Notes under the pieces: generated by a model
Databases searched by the model: none
Seen by the model: only the letters and a program-made list of their open reading frames with translations
Told to the model about the DNA's origin: nothing
Shown here: piece by piece, positions 41,901 to 56,900 of the stretch
How positions within the stretch are numbered: the stretch's first letter is position 1
How the letters are laid out: every line of letters starts with the position of its first letter
Program-made: the position numbers and the translations under genes
Source of the DNA: Tribonema minus
Taxonomy: Eukaryota; Sar; Xanthophyceae; Tribonematales; Tribonemataceae
Direction: 5' to 3'
Length of the DNA stretch: 64,000 nucleotides
NCBI GenBank assembly: GCA_017506865.1
Contig: JAFCMP010000527.1
Coordinates: 62,001 to 126,000 of the forward strand

Positions 41901-44900
41901 AGCGCTGCTGACCAGAGCCTCCTCCCCCACAACCGCATGTATGCAATGCAGGAACGGCAAGCGAGAAGAGCGGGCAAGACACCTGAACCCGCCTTCCGAA
42001 CGGATGCCACCTACACCATGGCCTTCCACAGTGGCATGGTTGACTTTCAGAAGTGGGCCGTTGTGAATGTGCCAGGGCAAGGAGCATTGAGCCTTAACAA
42101 CTTCTTCGGGCCACAGGTGACCCTATCAGTACCTCTTTCTCCTCAGTGGCACCTTGACCTCAGCTTCGTCACTTACATAACTTCAATAGTAGGTTACAGC
42201 AGAGCTGGCGCGTAGTGCCATCTGTGCTACGCGCGAGAAATTTTTTGACAAGTACGCGTACGAGTATTCCAAAACTTGTAGCTGTGGCGACCCGTACAAG
42301 TTTAACTGATGAGCTGTGCCAACCGGTACCCGTATACTGGTTGCACCGGTTATTACTGGTTCAACACGTTTTCACCGGCTGCACCAGTCATTTGGAAGGC
42401 CTACCAGTATTCATGTCATGCAAACGTCATAGTATGCTCATGTACTCACTCATAACTGGCATGAATGTGAAGGCTGCAAGAGGTGAGCACGCATTTGCAC
42501 GCGAATGTCACAAAGTGTAATTTGCATGATATGCATAGCGTGCGGCACACACGTCACAGCAGCAGCATGCCAGCACAGACGTCCTCTATGAATAACTCAC
42601 AAAGTGAACGCATCAAGCTGAAAGACGCGTGCTGTGCAGCACTGCTTGCTGTCGGCGTCGGCACCCGCGTTCTGCAGGCAGCCGAGCGTGCGAGCTCCGC
42701 TACACATGGTTTGACGAACTCTGACCTCGCCCTGCTCAAAGCTAGAAGGCCTTTTCGAGCTGCTCAATTGTAAGGATGTGGCAAACATCGTTCAGCAGCG
42801 GTCGCTACCAACCATAACCATGATGTTCCCCCGGCAAAACTACCGAGCACCGACAGAATAAAGCGGAACAGGCATTTAACTTGTACCGCAAGTTATCAGC
42901 TGCGGGACCGGTGGGTGTTTACGCGTTGCCTCCCAGGGCAAGTTACACGTACCGGTCAACGCGTGCGGCGCAGCGGGCCACCGGTCACGGGTTAAAACCG
43001 GTACAAAGACTTGTACCCGTACCGGTGCAACAAGTTAACGCGCCATCTCTGGGTTACAGTAGTAACTACTGTCTTGTTTAGTCTTACCTTGGTCTTGCCT
43101 GTGACTCTTCGTGTAAGGGAATGTGGTGTTTGGACGTAGGAATCTGTTTACATGAGTCCACATATCCAAAAGGGCGTAGGCAGGGGATGGCGCGTACAAG
43201 CCCTGCCCAAATGGCCCACAGGTGCGCCAGCTGCTCAAAGTTGGTGCCTGCACCATAATCATGCTTTACTTTGGCAGTCTTTTAGCCGTAAAGTGCATGA
43301 ATGAAAACGAATCAGAAGATCGTAGAGCTCTAGGTGACAAGGGATGGTTAGCCTGAAGTGCCTTCCACCAATAACCGTGGTCGCCGCTGCTGCAGCAATT
43401 GGCCACGAGTTAAACAGCACCACCATATTCAATTAGTCTAGAAGGCTTCTGTGTGCAAGCTTTTAGCGTCCGAGATATATTTGTCACGAAAATTTGCGCT
43501 TGCAAATGAAAACTTTGTCTTTGTCAGATTGCACGACACGGAAGCGCCCAGTGAGGTATGCACCAGAGCATCAACTCATGACTTGATGATAGGGAGTGAG
43601 AGGAAGTTTGGCCATACAAAAGATGCTGGCCAAAACATAATATGTTGCAACGGAACTCCTCCACCCCTCAAAAAAGCTTAGCAACAATGTGCAGACCCAT
43701 TCTTACCCTGGGTTTGCTTATGACTTCGAATGTGCACATTGCCCGTACCTCGTGCAACTCTCTGCACTTGTTTCATGCCATTGGCGTGTCCGACCCCCGG
43801 TGTATTAACTGGCAATCTACTACTGCTACATTCAATCTTCAACTGTTGCCATCTTGCCAAGAGCCACTGCGCATGGACAGGTGTAATGCTGCGCACTGGT
43901 GATGCTAGCAAGCTTCAAAGCAGCAGCAGCGGCGCCCACTCACTAGCTGAACACCCTTGCCATATGAAAATAACTATTTGTCCCCACAGTCTCGGTGGAA
44001 TGCGCCATTGCAGGGCGTTCCACTGTCGTGCTCTTCCTTGCGCACCAGCTACCGTTCTCAGTCACTTTGCACAGACAAGGTACTGCCATCTGCGTCTTCC
44101 AGGAGGGCGCCATTGGGAGCAGCGATGGACGTGCAACGCAACCCGTTCAGATCGATTTGTGTCCAAACCAGTTGTGGTCTGCCAACTCATTTTTCAGCAG
44201 CCAACTCACATGATCATTCGCGTGCGGCGCCATGAACGCCTTCCGGCTTACCTTGCTCACTGGCTTAGCTGCTGCTCTCACGTGCAGCCAATTCACATGG
44301 TCCTCTACGACTTCCTAGCACCTCCCGGAGCGACCGCACACAAGCAGCGCGATAAGCGCTACTTCTTCAGCGCCGCCATCTGCAATGACGCACCGGGGTC
44401 TGTGGCTATGCCGCCGGCACTGCTGCCCTCTGCAAAACCCGCATTGAGTGCGCCTGGGACTCCCGCAAGGTATGCTGACCTTGGCTTTCCCATGATTTGA
44501 AGCATCCGCCGTGCTTTAGCCTTGACGCTGACGCACAGCGTGCCCAACTGTGCATCCCCTTTATCTACTACACTCAATGCGTTCGTTTCTAAACAGCATT
44601 GCACACAATTCCACACGTGTGTACAATCTGCAGTGCTTCCTGCGGTGATCAGGCGTGACAAAACTGCAGTCAACTACTGCTATTAGTCAGCCTGACGGGC
44701 GGTCATTGCTGCACAGAAGAAGCTCATTGGAGCCCGTTCTTGCCCCCCCGCCCCCCCCGCGTCACTGTGCCTGCTGCAGTTGATTGTGTGGCCAAGTACA
44801 GCACAACGCCTGACATTGTGCACACCCCTATAATCACATTTGCCCGATCGCTGATGTAGCATATATTGGCAGTCCTTCTCATGGCACATGTTGTGGTCTG

Positions 44901-47900
44901 CTTCACTCAGGTCACTGGCACTGGAGCCTGGTGTTGCCGCTGGGGTTTCACCCGCAGCAGGCGCGGATGTGCCGAGTCTGCTCTCTCCCATCAGCACCTC
45001 CGGTAAGCCAGCTCAAATACACAAGGTCTTAGGTTTAGGGGTAGGTGTCCTTCCGTGTCAGCTAACTGACACCCTGTGTTGCATGCTTTTTACGCCCAAC
45101 CCATGCAGTACCGAAAAATGGTTCCGACTTACAAGTCCTGAAGTTTGCGCGCAGTGCAGAATTGCCAGTATGATGCCCTCATCAGCAACTTTGGCTGGTA
45201 GTCACAAACTGAGTCTGGATTGAAACCAATCCAGCTTCACCCGTCAAGAGGCTCTAGTTGTTAGGTATTGTACATACGCTTGTTCGTAGCATGCATCACG
45301 TGCAAGTGGCTCAAACATCTTGAGGTTGAGTTGCTGCCTAGCATCTGGCAAAGTTGAGGTTGCTGCATCGAATCTGGCAAGGAGGCTACACCTGTTCTGG
45401 GAAACTTTAGCACTAAGTACTAGTGGTCACTGTGTTTGACAAAGCATGTACGCACAGGCCATAAGCTTGCTGTGAAAGTGCGTTCTGTAGCCAAATGCTG
45501 ACAGCTCATGACAGTGCAGTCATGCGGACCTTCCACTGATCACCAGTGAATGATAAGTGGCCCCCTGCCTACACCATTAAAATCTTTTGCATGTGCATGG
45601 TTGCCGAGAGCGTGTTGCTGCAATTAACGCAACACTGTTGCCGGGGTTGACGTGTAAGCTTGGTGTCCCACCATATTACTGCCATGCCAGATAGGCGGTC
45701 CTATGATCGGTCGTTGCATCGATGCATCGTTGCGGCAGCCCATGCATGATCGTTGATGGGCTTCACATCAGCTGCTTGAAGAATGATACCTCGGAGCAGC
45801 AAGGACGAAGACTGGTGAGACTGTCAAGCAAGTGGCCACTGTCAGCGTCTTCAAAACCTTGCCACTCAGTGAACGAGCGGCGCTGCCACGCACCGCATGC
45901 AATTTCAACTTGAACATGCAACAGAAACTTGAACATGCAATAGTAAAACTTGATTGTGCACTTGCAACTTGAACACGCAATGTCAACTGGAACATGCAAG
46001 TGCAACTTGAATACGCAATTGCACCTCGAACATGCAACTGCAACTTGAACATGTATACATACACACTGATCACTGTGCATGGGCCGCGTGCTTGTGAAAG
46101 CAGGCGCCGAGGATGACGGGCTGGCCAAGGTACTAGGGTTTGCCAAAGCCTATGAAGCCGCTGCAGGCACAGACGCCCCTGTCCCTTCTCCATCGACAAC
46201 GACAGTTACAGAGGCGTTCAGCCCTAACAACAGCGCTCAGCCGGCTGGGGCTTCGGAGCCGCTACCCATCTGTACACGCATTGTGGTGCTGCTGCAAGTC
46301 GTTGCCGAGCCTGATGGTACGTGTGCATATATGCGCCACTCTGAAGTTGGTGCCACCACATGTGCCACTGACAACTGCTATGATACACTTGGTTGTCTGC
46401 GAATGTTTTGACAAGTTTTCAATTTAGCAAGTTGCACGCATGTGGCATCATGAGCAATTGCATGCCTAGTTCTGCCATTGCCAGCTCTTGGATTGAGCGT
46501 CAAGTGCTACAGTAGCACCGGAGGACACTGATGCTGGCTCGCATCACCTGTCACGAAGACACTGCTGCGAAGCTTTGCTCTTGTGATTCCTAGCACCAGT
46601 GCCCCTGTCATTTACACCCTCAGTGAACTTCGAACCCCCGTCATCACAGGCGGCGACAGCGTGCAGTACATCGATGAAGGTGGTGGCGATGGACTGGCAT
46701 CTGCGGCAGTGCTTAGGACAGCGGCTCGCGCTCCGCCTGCCTTCATATGGCTGCTCAAGGTGCCACACTTGATGCACACCCTGCAGCTGACTCTGTTACA
46801 CTTGCAGTGCTTTGCAGTGCGAGCGCCTGGGCTATCAGTTGCGTTACGAAGTGTGTTGGTGCTTTAGCTGCTGCGACCGCAGCAGTGACACCCCGTTAGC
46901 ACAGACCATAGTATGCAATACGCACTTGGATAAATCTCAATGCTTATCACCACACAGTAGCAATGCTCCGTACAGAGAGACTTTTACCCCTGGCGTGCAC
47001 ATGTCCTGCGTGATGAGAGCGGTGCGGCATGAACAGCAATGCTCAGGACAGATCTGTTCGCAGGCCGAGTGAGAGCAAGGTTCTCGGACTGCTCCTGCAG
47101 AGCCTCAGGTTGCTTGAAGGTTAACAGTATCCCCAACGCTGCGCTAGCTTACACCCAATTTGCCACACATGTTGATGAGCACCCCGGTAGCATTGAAGTT
47201 GTTCTGTTGCAAGCTGCCGGCAGCTCCTAGTCCCCCACCCTGACCCGTACTCATGTCTCAAATGAAATGCGCAGGCTGGCGGCAGCACAGGCACCTTCCG
47301 TTCCGATTGCATTTACGATGGTGACACTGTGACGGTCTACCACCAGGAGGCTGATAGGCACCTGTGCACAAGCAGCGGGGGCATGCTCAAGTGGACCACA
47401 GCTTCGCCAAGTGCTGCCGCCGGCTACTTTGTCATATGCGGTGAGGGCAACTGCTGAGGGTTCTCTAAGAGTGACTGTAAGTTTGCGTTCAGGGAAATGG
47501 CATGTTGCGCGTCAGCTTCTTTGTGTGTGTTACACTGAATGCAAGAATGAGCAGGTTGGCCACCACTCTGCTGAGCGTTGCATACGTTATTTGCACATTG
47601 AGATTGAAGGTGAGGCCCTCCACGTTGCTTTGCCAGAGTTCAAGCCTTGTCTCAGCACCACAATGCAATCACTGACTTTAGCAGACAGTCGCTCGAGCGC
47701 CTTTATTTTTCTGTCAGCCGCCGCTCACCACCGCTGTTCACACTCTGTCTTACTCCCTGTGCAGCACCAGGCAGTGGCGTCGGACCGCACCCGCCCATGC
47801 TCCGTTTTGGCTGTCCATTCCAGCTGGCAATCAAGCGTCACCCTGAACGGAGAGTGGCACTTGCACCACCGCGCAGCGCCGTTCGCCGCCGTGGCCACAG

Positions 47901-50900
47901 GTAGGGTTAAGTGATGACTAGGGTTTGAAGTTGTGGCGCTCGCACTGCCATGCTGCACTGCATGCCGCCATTGATACCGGTAAGATTTGCACTGGGGTCA
48001 GGGTCCCGATGGCAATCACCATTGTTGGGGAATGCTTCATGTTGGCAATGGTAATGAGCGTTCTTAATCCCCTTTCTGCGCCGTGCATTGAAGTCAACAA
48101 GCATCGCTCGGTGCCTGTTCCTTTGACTACATATGGTGCAATCATGGCTCACTGCACACTTGCCTCAAATTTGAACCTGCTATACGACATATACCACTTC
48201 TGTGTAGCTTGTCAAGCCTGCAGTGATGCCCATACTTCAAACGGTTACCATCAGTTGAATCAGTACTGCTTGCATGGCCATTTGCAGCAACACCAGCAGC
48301 GGGGGCAGCATCAGCGGTGGGCTACCTCTGGGCTGCTTTGACACCAGTCGAAGGGGCGGTGCTCTTGTGCTTGAGGCTCTCCCCTGGCGCGACCCATTTG
48401 GCATGGACGGAGCACAGGTGGGTGCTACTGTCGGATAACGCTGAGTGCTGCAGCATATTCTGAAGAGGCGTTTCATGTCATGTAGTGTTGTAGCTTTTTG
48501 AAGCAACCACTTCAAACTGTCTTTTGAAACAAATGGACTCAGTCCCGACAAACAAGGTGAACTCAATAAATTTGTGGATTGGATGCGTGCAAGCTATGAA
48601 AAGCATAAGACAAAAGGGGTCATAGGCAGGATCACGGTGAGTGTGGGGTGTGGCAGCATGTCATCTCATTGTGTGTGATAGCACCATTGCCGTGACGACT
48701 TGCAACTGCGACTGCTCAGGTTGTCAAGTACCCGTACCATGGGGCTGCCACCACGTGTGCGGAGTTCGCTGCACATGACATTGCATATGACATCGTGAAC
48801 ACTGGAGCATCACAATGTTGGCTCTGCGTGTGTTGCATAGAAGTATTAAAAGTATACCATGCCAGTGACAGGGCAACTAACAGACCAAAGCACACACGTA
48901 ACACGCGGCTATGGTAGAAGCGGGTATGCAGAAATCTCAAATGAATTCCTCATGAATTCCTCATGTGGAGGCAGGTCAGTGCTCAGCAGGACGCAACCTA
49001 TATCATGTGCTGAGCACTGCTGTGTCACATTGTGCCACTCTTTGCTTGCAGCCCCCCTCGCCTCACGGGCCGTTTGCGTACTACAGCTCTGTGGCTGGCA
49101 GCAGTGGCTTCAGTTCCATCCGGCGCCTGCCGCTCATGGCTGGCCCTGATGATGGCGATGATGACAGCGATGTTAATGGCAATGCCGCATCTGATGGCGA
49201 AGGCGCTCCGCAGGTACAATACAATAGTGCTCAAAAGCTTTGTTTAGGTACTGTTTGTGTAGATTGACATACACAAGCATTTATCGTGCGCCATGGCAAA
49301 TCCTCATCTGCCACATAAGCTTGAAAGTTTGCTCGGCACTTTGGGAGTGCATGTGAATGCATGCATTATCCAGCAAACTTGCTTTCATGGCTGTGATGCA
49401 TGTATGCCCCCGTCATATCTGCTGCAATCGGATTCAGATACTTTGCTGCTTGTTCATTGCGCAGCAGTGTGCAGTGTGTCGGTGAGGGGGCAGGATCAGG
49501 GTCAGCGGTCAGGGTTTGCGTTGAGTGCAGCTGTGAAGCGGATGTTCATGTGGTCACAGGGGCCACCACGGTAAATCTGCTGTACTAGATGTCGTATTGT
49601 AGCTGCTGAGGGTCGCCAAGCAAATAATGACATCTATGAAGTACAGAATACCACATCCCCCATCCACACTGGACAGCAACGGCTTACAGAGCACCTTACA
49701 TGCAAAGGTTCTAATTTGCATGTCCGATAGTTCAATTCCACTCAGTTTTCAGGTACACCTTTGAGCAGAGTGCTGCTTTTGAAGTATGAGCTGAGCCTTG
49801 ACGTGCTATTAGCGTGCGCAGGCTTCGAGTGACAGTACTCTGTACTCTGCATGTACACAAGTTGACAGCTTCCCGTCTTTCACAAGATGGAGCCTTGGCG
49901 GTGCACACACGGTCCGAAAAGCATGCGCTGCGTGTCTTGCAAATCCTTGCCCTTAAATCCGTTTCCACCATCCTTGTAAGTCCGTGTCACTATGACATTC
50001 TCACTCTGTGTCAAATTCGTTTGTTCATTGCCACCGACAGGTCTGTCGCGAGGCAAGCGGCGGCGAAGAAAGTGCTTCAGACCTGAGCGATGTTGATGCA
50101 AGTTCCAGGGCACAGCTTGCATCCCCCCGAACTGAGGTATGTGCCTGCCACACAACTGTTCAAGTTGTTAGTGTTAAGGGAAGCCCTATCACCTGAATGC
50201 ATGAGACCGGCACCGCTTTCGTAGAAGCAGAAGCAGCAGCGCTTGGTGCTGGTGATCTGGTCTGAAACATCTTCTCGCACGTATTGCTCTTACTGGACAT
50301 TTGTGGTTGGCAGATGTGGCTGGGATTGACCCAAAGATCTGGCAGCTGTGCCAAGCAGCATCAGAATCCTAGCTGGAGTTCACAGCTGGTGCATGATATG
50401 AGGGCGTTCACCATTGCATGCTGAATGCGTTCATGACTGCTGTCAGAACGTTATGTGCATCATAACCCATTTCTCTTGAACACCGCTATGTGGCCATTCA
50501 GAAAGGACCCTTGGAGGGGGGAGTGGAGCAGGCGGCTGTGCAGCAGCTTCTGGCAGACGGTCTTCACGTGGAGGCGGTTGCATGCATTGACATGCTGCAC
50601 AGGGGAACGGTAAGACCTTACTGGGTGGTTTGAATCTTCGCAACAGTGCATTTGCAAGTCGTTGCTTTTGACAGCTTCGATCTGTGGTACCTGACAGCAT
50701 CTTGCACTAACATTGTAGTGCTGTTCAGGCGTGTTGTGTTGCAAATTTATCGGTAAGAACATGTCTATGTGTTTAGCTTCCATGGCTGTGTGTCGCCTGC
50801 TACCGGTGGCATATGACTTGTCCATACCTGAGGGTGCTCGTCTCGTTGATGCTTGGTTCCTTGTGTGTAGGGCTCGGGACTCCTGGCTTTTGTGCTGCAC

Positions 50901-53900
50901 TGCACTACCGCAGCGGGCAAAACTTCACCTTCAACTTCAAGTTCAACGCACAGCTGGCTCGTCCTTCGCAAGCTGCACGACCTCGCCTTTCTCGGCAACA
51001 TTTCTTTGCCACCAGTACGAGGAAAATCTGGTCTGGCATCCCCCAAAAGCCCCCTCAAACCCCCTCTGCCCGAGAGGCAAGGGGCCGAATCGCCACTCCA
51101 CAAAGCGGCAGTGACGAATGAGGGCCAGACTGGATCTGCAGCTGAAGCTCGGGGTCCACAGAGTACCCAATCAAAGCTGCATGGGAGCCAGCAGGAACAA
51201 CCAGAAGGCCAGGGAGCACCCGAACCGGGACCACAAGCGGATTTAGCAGCGAACAGTGAAGGGGGTCAGGCAGAGCAGCCTAAGCAGGGTCCAGTGGGGG
51301 GTCGTCTCAGTCGGCTGCCTGTGCCGCCTGGCCTTGGGGACAGCGAGCGCAGCCTGCGGAGCGTTGCTAGGAAGCTCCACGACTTGCAGACGGTGAGTCG
51401 CAGTAGTTGCTGGGATTCACCACATTTGCAGGATTGTCAACCAGCGGCATTGGCTTGTGGTGTTCTACTGAGGCTGTACCTACAGGCGCCGCATCATTGG
51501 TGCTGTACCTACACAGGTGCCTCATCATGGGTTTGCTTGTGGTGGCTCTGACATTCCTTCACGCAAGCAACATGAACATCAGTGTAGATCTTGTAACGAA
51601 TTGCGCTTGGTGCAGATGTCACAGTATCCTACTCTCTTGTGCTGTGTGTGCACAGGCAGCAGCAGCAGAAAAAGCGGCGACGGCGGCGGCGGCAACACCT
51701 AGCACTGGCAGCATCAGCAGGTGAGCACCACTGACTTTGATGGCTAGCGTCCACTACACCTCATGACGTTTCCTGTCTTCTCTTGAATCACAAGTCTGAA
51801 TTGAAACAAGCGCATGCCTTCCCGTCAGCAGCGCCATTGCCGCAGCATGATGCAGTGCTGATTCGATGGTCCTGGACTGCCGCTTGTACCTGGATGGCTG
51901 CATTGATGATAGCCTAGGCACCCACTGCCCTACCCAACCAATGCATCATGGCCCCCACGCCTACCATACAAAGCTCATCCGCAAAATTGTCATTCCTTTT
52001 TGCAGCGCCATCACGGCTGCGCATCGCAGCCTTGCTCAGCTGGTGCTGGAGCGTCGCCCCTTCTTGGACGGTTCCCTGCTACGCGCCAGGACGGCAGCAG
52101 ACCTGTGCGTAACCCCCGGAATCATGAGCGCCAAGGCCGGGACGAGCACTGTGCCTATAAAGCGCAACAGCCGTACCGGGCCACGCCAGTTGCTGCTTGT
52201 GAATGTGAGTCGTTAAAGTGCTCATTCTGTTGTCTGCTCTGAAGGTAACGTGGCGCCCCGTAGATGTAACATCCAGGCTACAGTGATGTGTTGTTCAGCA
52301 GCACGTGAAGCACGTCAAGCAACGTAGCTGGGCCCCTACCCGGGTCCCCCGTCAGGTATGCGCTGTTTCCATGAAGTGCGGCAACCGCTCTGAGCTTTAC
52401 CAATGGCGCCAAAGTCAAGATTCGAATCATAAGCGCACTGAAGTTAGACACTCGTACGTGGGGGAGCAGGCAGCGGTGGACCTGAACAAGACATGTGCAT
52501 GATTTTACGTGCCTGCTGTCTAAGAACAGGTGGTTGCGTTTTATGAGATGTGGTTCTATCGTCCCTTTCAAGCTGAAATTGTGTTTAACATGCAAGCTTA
52601 TCAACACGCAGGCTGCTTCCTCATGGCACACTTCAGATGTGTGCAAGAAGCTGAGGTGTTGCCTGCCTTTGAGCACACCGTCACTGTTGAATCTTCACAG
52701 AGTTTTCACAGAGTTCTCACAGAGTTTGGTGTCATTTTGTCTGCACATGCACGCAATAGGCCGAGGCACTGGCTGCAGCTGCTCAGGCAACTAGCGAGCG
52801 ACTGGAGGCAGGCCCATCTGTCATACAGGTACTGAAATATGGTGTCATATTCTGACTTGATTGTCAAATGAGTCTCCTATGAAAGGTAAAGTCGTTGTTG
52901 TACACTTGCTGATTTGTTGACTTCAGGCTGGAATCATGGTTGTTGTAAGTGACTCATCATCTCTGTGGAGCAAAGCGGAGCTGGAGTCGAATTGCAGGCA
53001 AACTCAATGGGGAGCAGAGCTGGTATCGTTTGCTTTCAATGAGTCGTGGCTGAAGCAGGTACACTTGATGAGCGCTCCACTCGTGTTGTATTCGCACGTG
53101 CGCAAACCCACTGCGGCCAGAACATATTGCGGTAGCTCGTTGTTGAAACCTCAACATTTGATGCCTATGTTAATCTGATCTTCATTTGCGTCGCAGGGTG
53201 TCGCAGCGGTGCGCCTGCAGTTTGGCGACCGCTGGCGGGAAGAGTGGGTCAGGCTTGGAGCATCAACTTCCACAGCAGCACCAGCAACCACGAGGGGGGC
53301 AGTGCCTGCGGTGCAGTCTTGGGTGCCCCTGAGCAGGGGGCCCCCTGCCTGGACCTTGCCCATTTCTGCTATTGTCAAAGTGGACAAGCTGCCAGAAGAG
53401 CGGTGAGCTAACGTAGTGTCATGTCCACCTTGCAGTTTTCAATTGGAGGCGCAGAATGCACCAACTCACCGATACCAAAAAGCTGAACCATCTGCAGAAG
53501 ACCACCACACCACCTTGCCAACGGGGTTTACTACTAGCGCCATTGGGTGCCTTTTCCGGGATGCTTGTCTGCATGGGAACCGTAGTCGCCTGCCGCAGAC
53601 TAACCTAACCGTACGTGGCCATGCACCCAGACAATTAGTGTCCACATCTGCACTGCCAAGCTTAGCACTCAAGGTGCTCTGAAGTATCATGTGATTCTTC
53701 ATTTGTCCGCTCTGAAAACTTTGGTTCTTGTTGTCTAAGCCTGAGGTGTGGCACTGCTCTTTCCCTTTGCAGATGCCCGCTTGCAGGCCTGTTCTGCCTG
53801 CGGCTGGAGGCGGTGTATCAGGTACTGTTAACCTCATAACCTCAGCCTGAACTCAAAATGGCAAAGAGCCACGCCTCTCCTTGCTGCTACATGGCCGCGG

Positions 53901-56900
53901 TACTTCACATTTGCAGCAACTGTTGCCATCACATCAGCAGCGTGTTCAGAGTGGTGTTTCAGGCTCTTGCCTGTCTTTCATTTCGGACGGAAACTACGCT
54001 AGACATTACTCGTATCACTGCAAGTTGGTGCTGCGGAGCAGTCCTTAGGTGTCTGCATACAGTAATGCTGGCTGTTTTGTTGTGCACAATTGCAAGACTG
54101 ACAGCTGATATGCAGCAGTATTACAAACAACGTTTTAGAGGGTAGGATTTACATAGGCAGTGACGAGAACACACATCAGAAACCGCCCGCCTGTTGTATT
54201 GATTTGAGCAGCACCATGCGCCACTCATGACAATGGGCTAGGAACAATCATGAGCATGACATAACTGACTGATTGCGGTGACGCAACTTCGGAGCAGCCT
54301 GCGCTGAATGGATTAGTTGGGTGTCGTCATGTATGGTGCACCTTAAAATATTGAGTAGGGCTGACAAACATCTTATGATCAAGTGATCATGTGAGCACCT
54401 GCGTCTCATCACTCAACAGCAGATATGAATCTCAATGAAGGTTCTGGCATAAGCCACAGCTGACGCTGAAAACACGTGCACCATTAGTTGTATATAAAAA
54501 GACTAGCACGTGCGCTTGAGCCTTCCTTACCTGTTGAATCAAGTGCCTTGGCCGTGCTGTTGCAAATGCAGGTGCACTACCTGGCGTTCCGGGACAGGGA
54601 CACACGGGACATCTGGCTCCTAGAGATCCAGGCCAGCATTGACGAGGTGTGTTGTTGCTCATCTGAACTTTTCAGTCATAGTTTACATCGAGTTATCTTG
54701 TGTGACTCAGGGGCAATAAATGGCGTCTCACCACAGCACATGAACGCCGTGTAAAAGCCTGCTTTCATGCCAATGTAAAAGCCTGCTTTCATGCCAATGT
54801 ACATGTTGGTCGTGAACAGATGCGATGACGTTGTCATTGCATGCTCATAATGGGCGCACCTGCGTCACATCCCTGCTGCTAGGCGTAGCAATACGAGACT
54901 ACTCACCAAGTCCTGGGTGCCTGAAGCACTGTCACATCAAAGTGATCCTTCGAAATATGCACAAGTGTCAAAGCACATATTGCGCCCACCCCAATTGGCG
55001 TGCTGCTGGGCCATGCCACATTGGCAGAACACCTGTGCGCGCATTTTGCCAATGCTTAGCGCATCGATGCCTAGCACGCCGTCACAACCTGCAAAGCTTC
55101 GTGAAGACGCAACATACGAAGCATTGGCTGTATCGGCTCACCACCTACTTGAAGCGTTCATCGTGTCCCTGGCCTTATGCGCTTACCACTCATTTGTGTT
55201 GTGTCCTGCAGGGCCATGGTGCGACAGCGCTCGACCTGGGCGCGCCCGCTGCACAGTCTCTGGTGCTGAGCGCTGGCGACATGCAAGCCCTTACGGACCC
55301 CGCACAAGCCTGGCCAGGGCCCAAGAGGGTCGTCTTGAACGCCAGGCAGGCTGGCTTTGAAGTCAAGGTAGGTTCTGTTTCGGCGACCTCGGCGCAAGCA
55401 AGACATACATGCTGCTGCATGCCATGGGCAAGAAGCGTGCCGTCATCAACGTCATAGTTGCATGCGGTGATCTGGTGCAGTGACAGCTGAGTGGTGCACT
55501 GCTTGACGCAACCCTTGAGCAGCATACAGGTGTTTCTGGTGCGTAGTGGCAGCTGCATGTTGCATGAGCATTGCTGCCATGGACAGCCATTTGCCTGCTG
55601 CTGCTGCTGAGCCAGGTATGTTTGCTCCAGAGCACACGTCAAGTACATGCCATAATCCCTTGCCTGCGTCACATCATGCAGAGTGTGCACATGTCATGTG
55701 CACATTCAATACAAACCGATAAAGCGGCTTTCTGTGGTGTTCCCATAGAAGCAGATGACGCTGTTGCCGTGGACAGCCGTTCACCTGCCACTGCTGCTGC
55801 TGCTGCTGCTGAGCCGGACATGTTTGCTCCAGAGTACACGTCCAGTACAGACCACCATTCAGAGTACACGTCCTGTACAGACCACCATTCTGTTCCCGTG
55901 AGAAAAGACGACCCCAAGCTTTCTGCAATGGCAATCCGGTACCGGCACTTCAGATCATAAAAATGTGATTGCATGATCTGATCAAACAAGCAGCACTCAA
56001 GGTCATGATGAGCTTTCTGCCTCTCTCCTCCTTCAACAATGTGTCAACAGGCATCTGCTAGCGCTCCCTGGGAAATGACCGCAGCGCTGCTGAGGCGTGT
56101 GTACAGCCTGGGTGGAGCACCCAAGACGTCAGCGCTCGTCACTTTCTTGGACGCCGTGTCAGAGTTGCAGGTGGGCTTGAGCGCAGCTGGGCAAATGCAA
56201 TTGCTGTGCACTGCGCTTTGCTACGTCAAGGCTTGTCTGAATGAATTTTTAGTCTGCTGCAAGTTTGTTGAATGCATGGCAGCAGCATGCGCGCAAGTGA
56301 TACATGGTGCTGTCACTGACTGCACAACACTTCAACGGCCTCGCACTAGACTTTCGTCATGCAGCGGTGTACCCTTTTTTGTCTGGTGCGCGACATACTT
56401 GGCATCACATCGCCTGTATCGATTCAACTATTGCCATCCTGAGGGATGCACTCATGTCATGCTCTGCGACGTCGTTGCAAATCTGCTGCCTGGCTGCTCC
56501 TCCAAATCGTCCTTGTGATGCCACAGTGTGCGTTTTGGTTTACGCTGCATGCGTCCGGGTCAACACTCATCACATCCTCATGAGACCTGCGCTGTGTTAC
56601 TGCCTCTCCTGTAACAGCCTGCTGGCACTGAAGAGCTCTTCGACAGTCACGATCTGCTTACATTGCCATAAAATGGTGATGAACCTCTGGTGTCTGTTAA
56701 GCAGTGATGACAATCGACCACCAAACGGCCATCTGCAACTTCATCCTCATGCACCCACTATTTGTCCCCTGCAGGCTGTGGACTTGTCCTGTTTGGACAA
56801 GGACTCCTCTGCGGCAGTCAGCTTCTGGGTCAACGCCTACCACACCCTAGTCAGACACGCGCTGCTGGTGCTGGGGCCCGCTGCTTCAGCACGCGACTGG

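Noticed and set aside
43451..43557. Open frame with GTATGC after GCCCAGTGAG, resembling an exon
   Set aside because: Exon 42116 joins 44288 in phase and continues the DUF1769-like strand order, leaving no room for it.
45904..46052. CRISPR-like array
   Set aside because: Units are degenerate and contiguous with no unique spacers, and the genome is eukaryotic.
48517..48637. Possible exon reading ELNKFVDWMRASYEKHK in the giant gene
   Set aside because: No acceptor keeps phase with the previous exon, whereas 48417 joins 49052 directly in phase 0.
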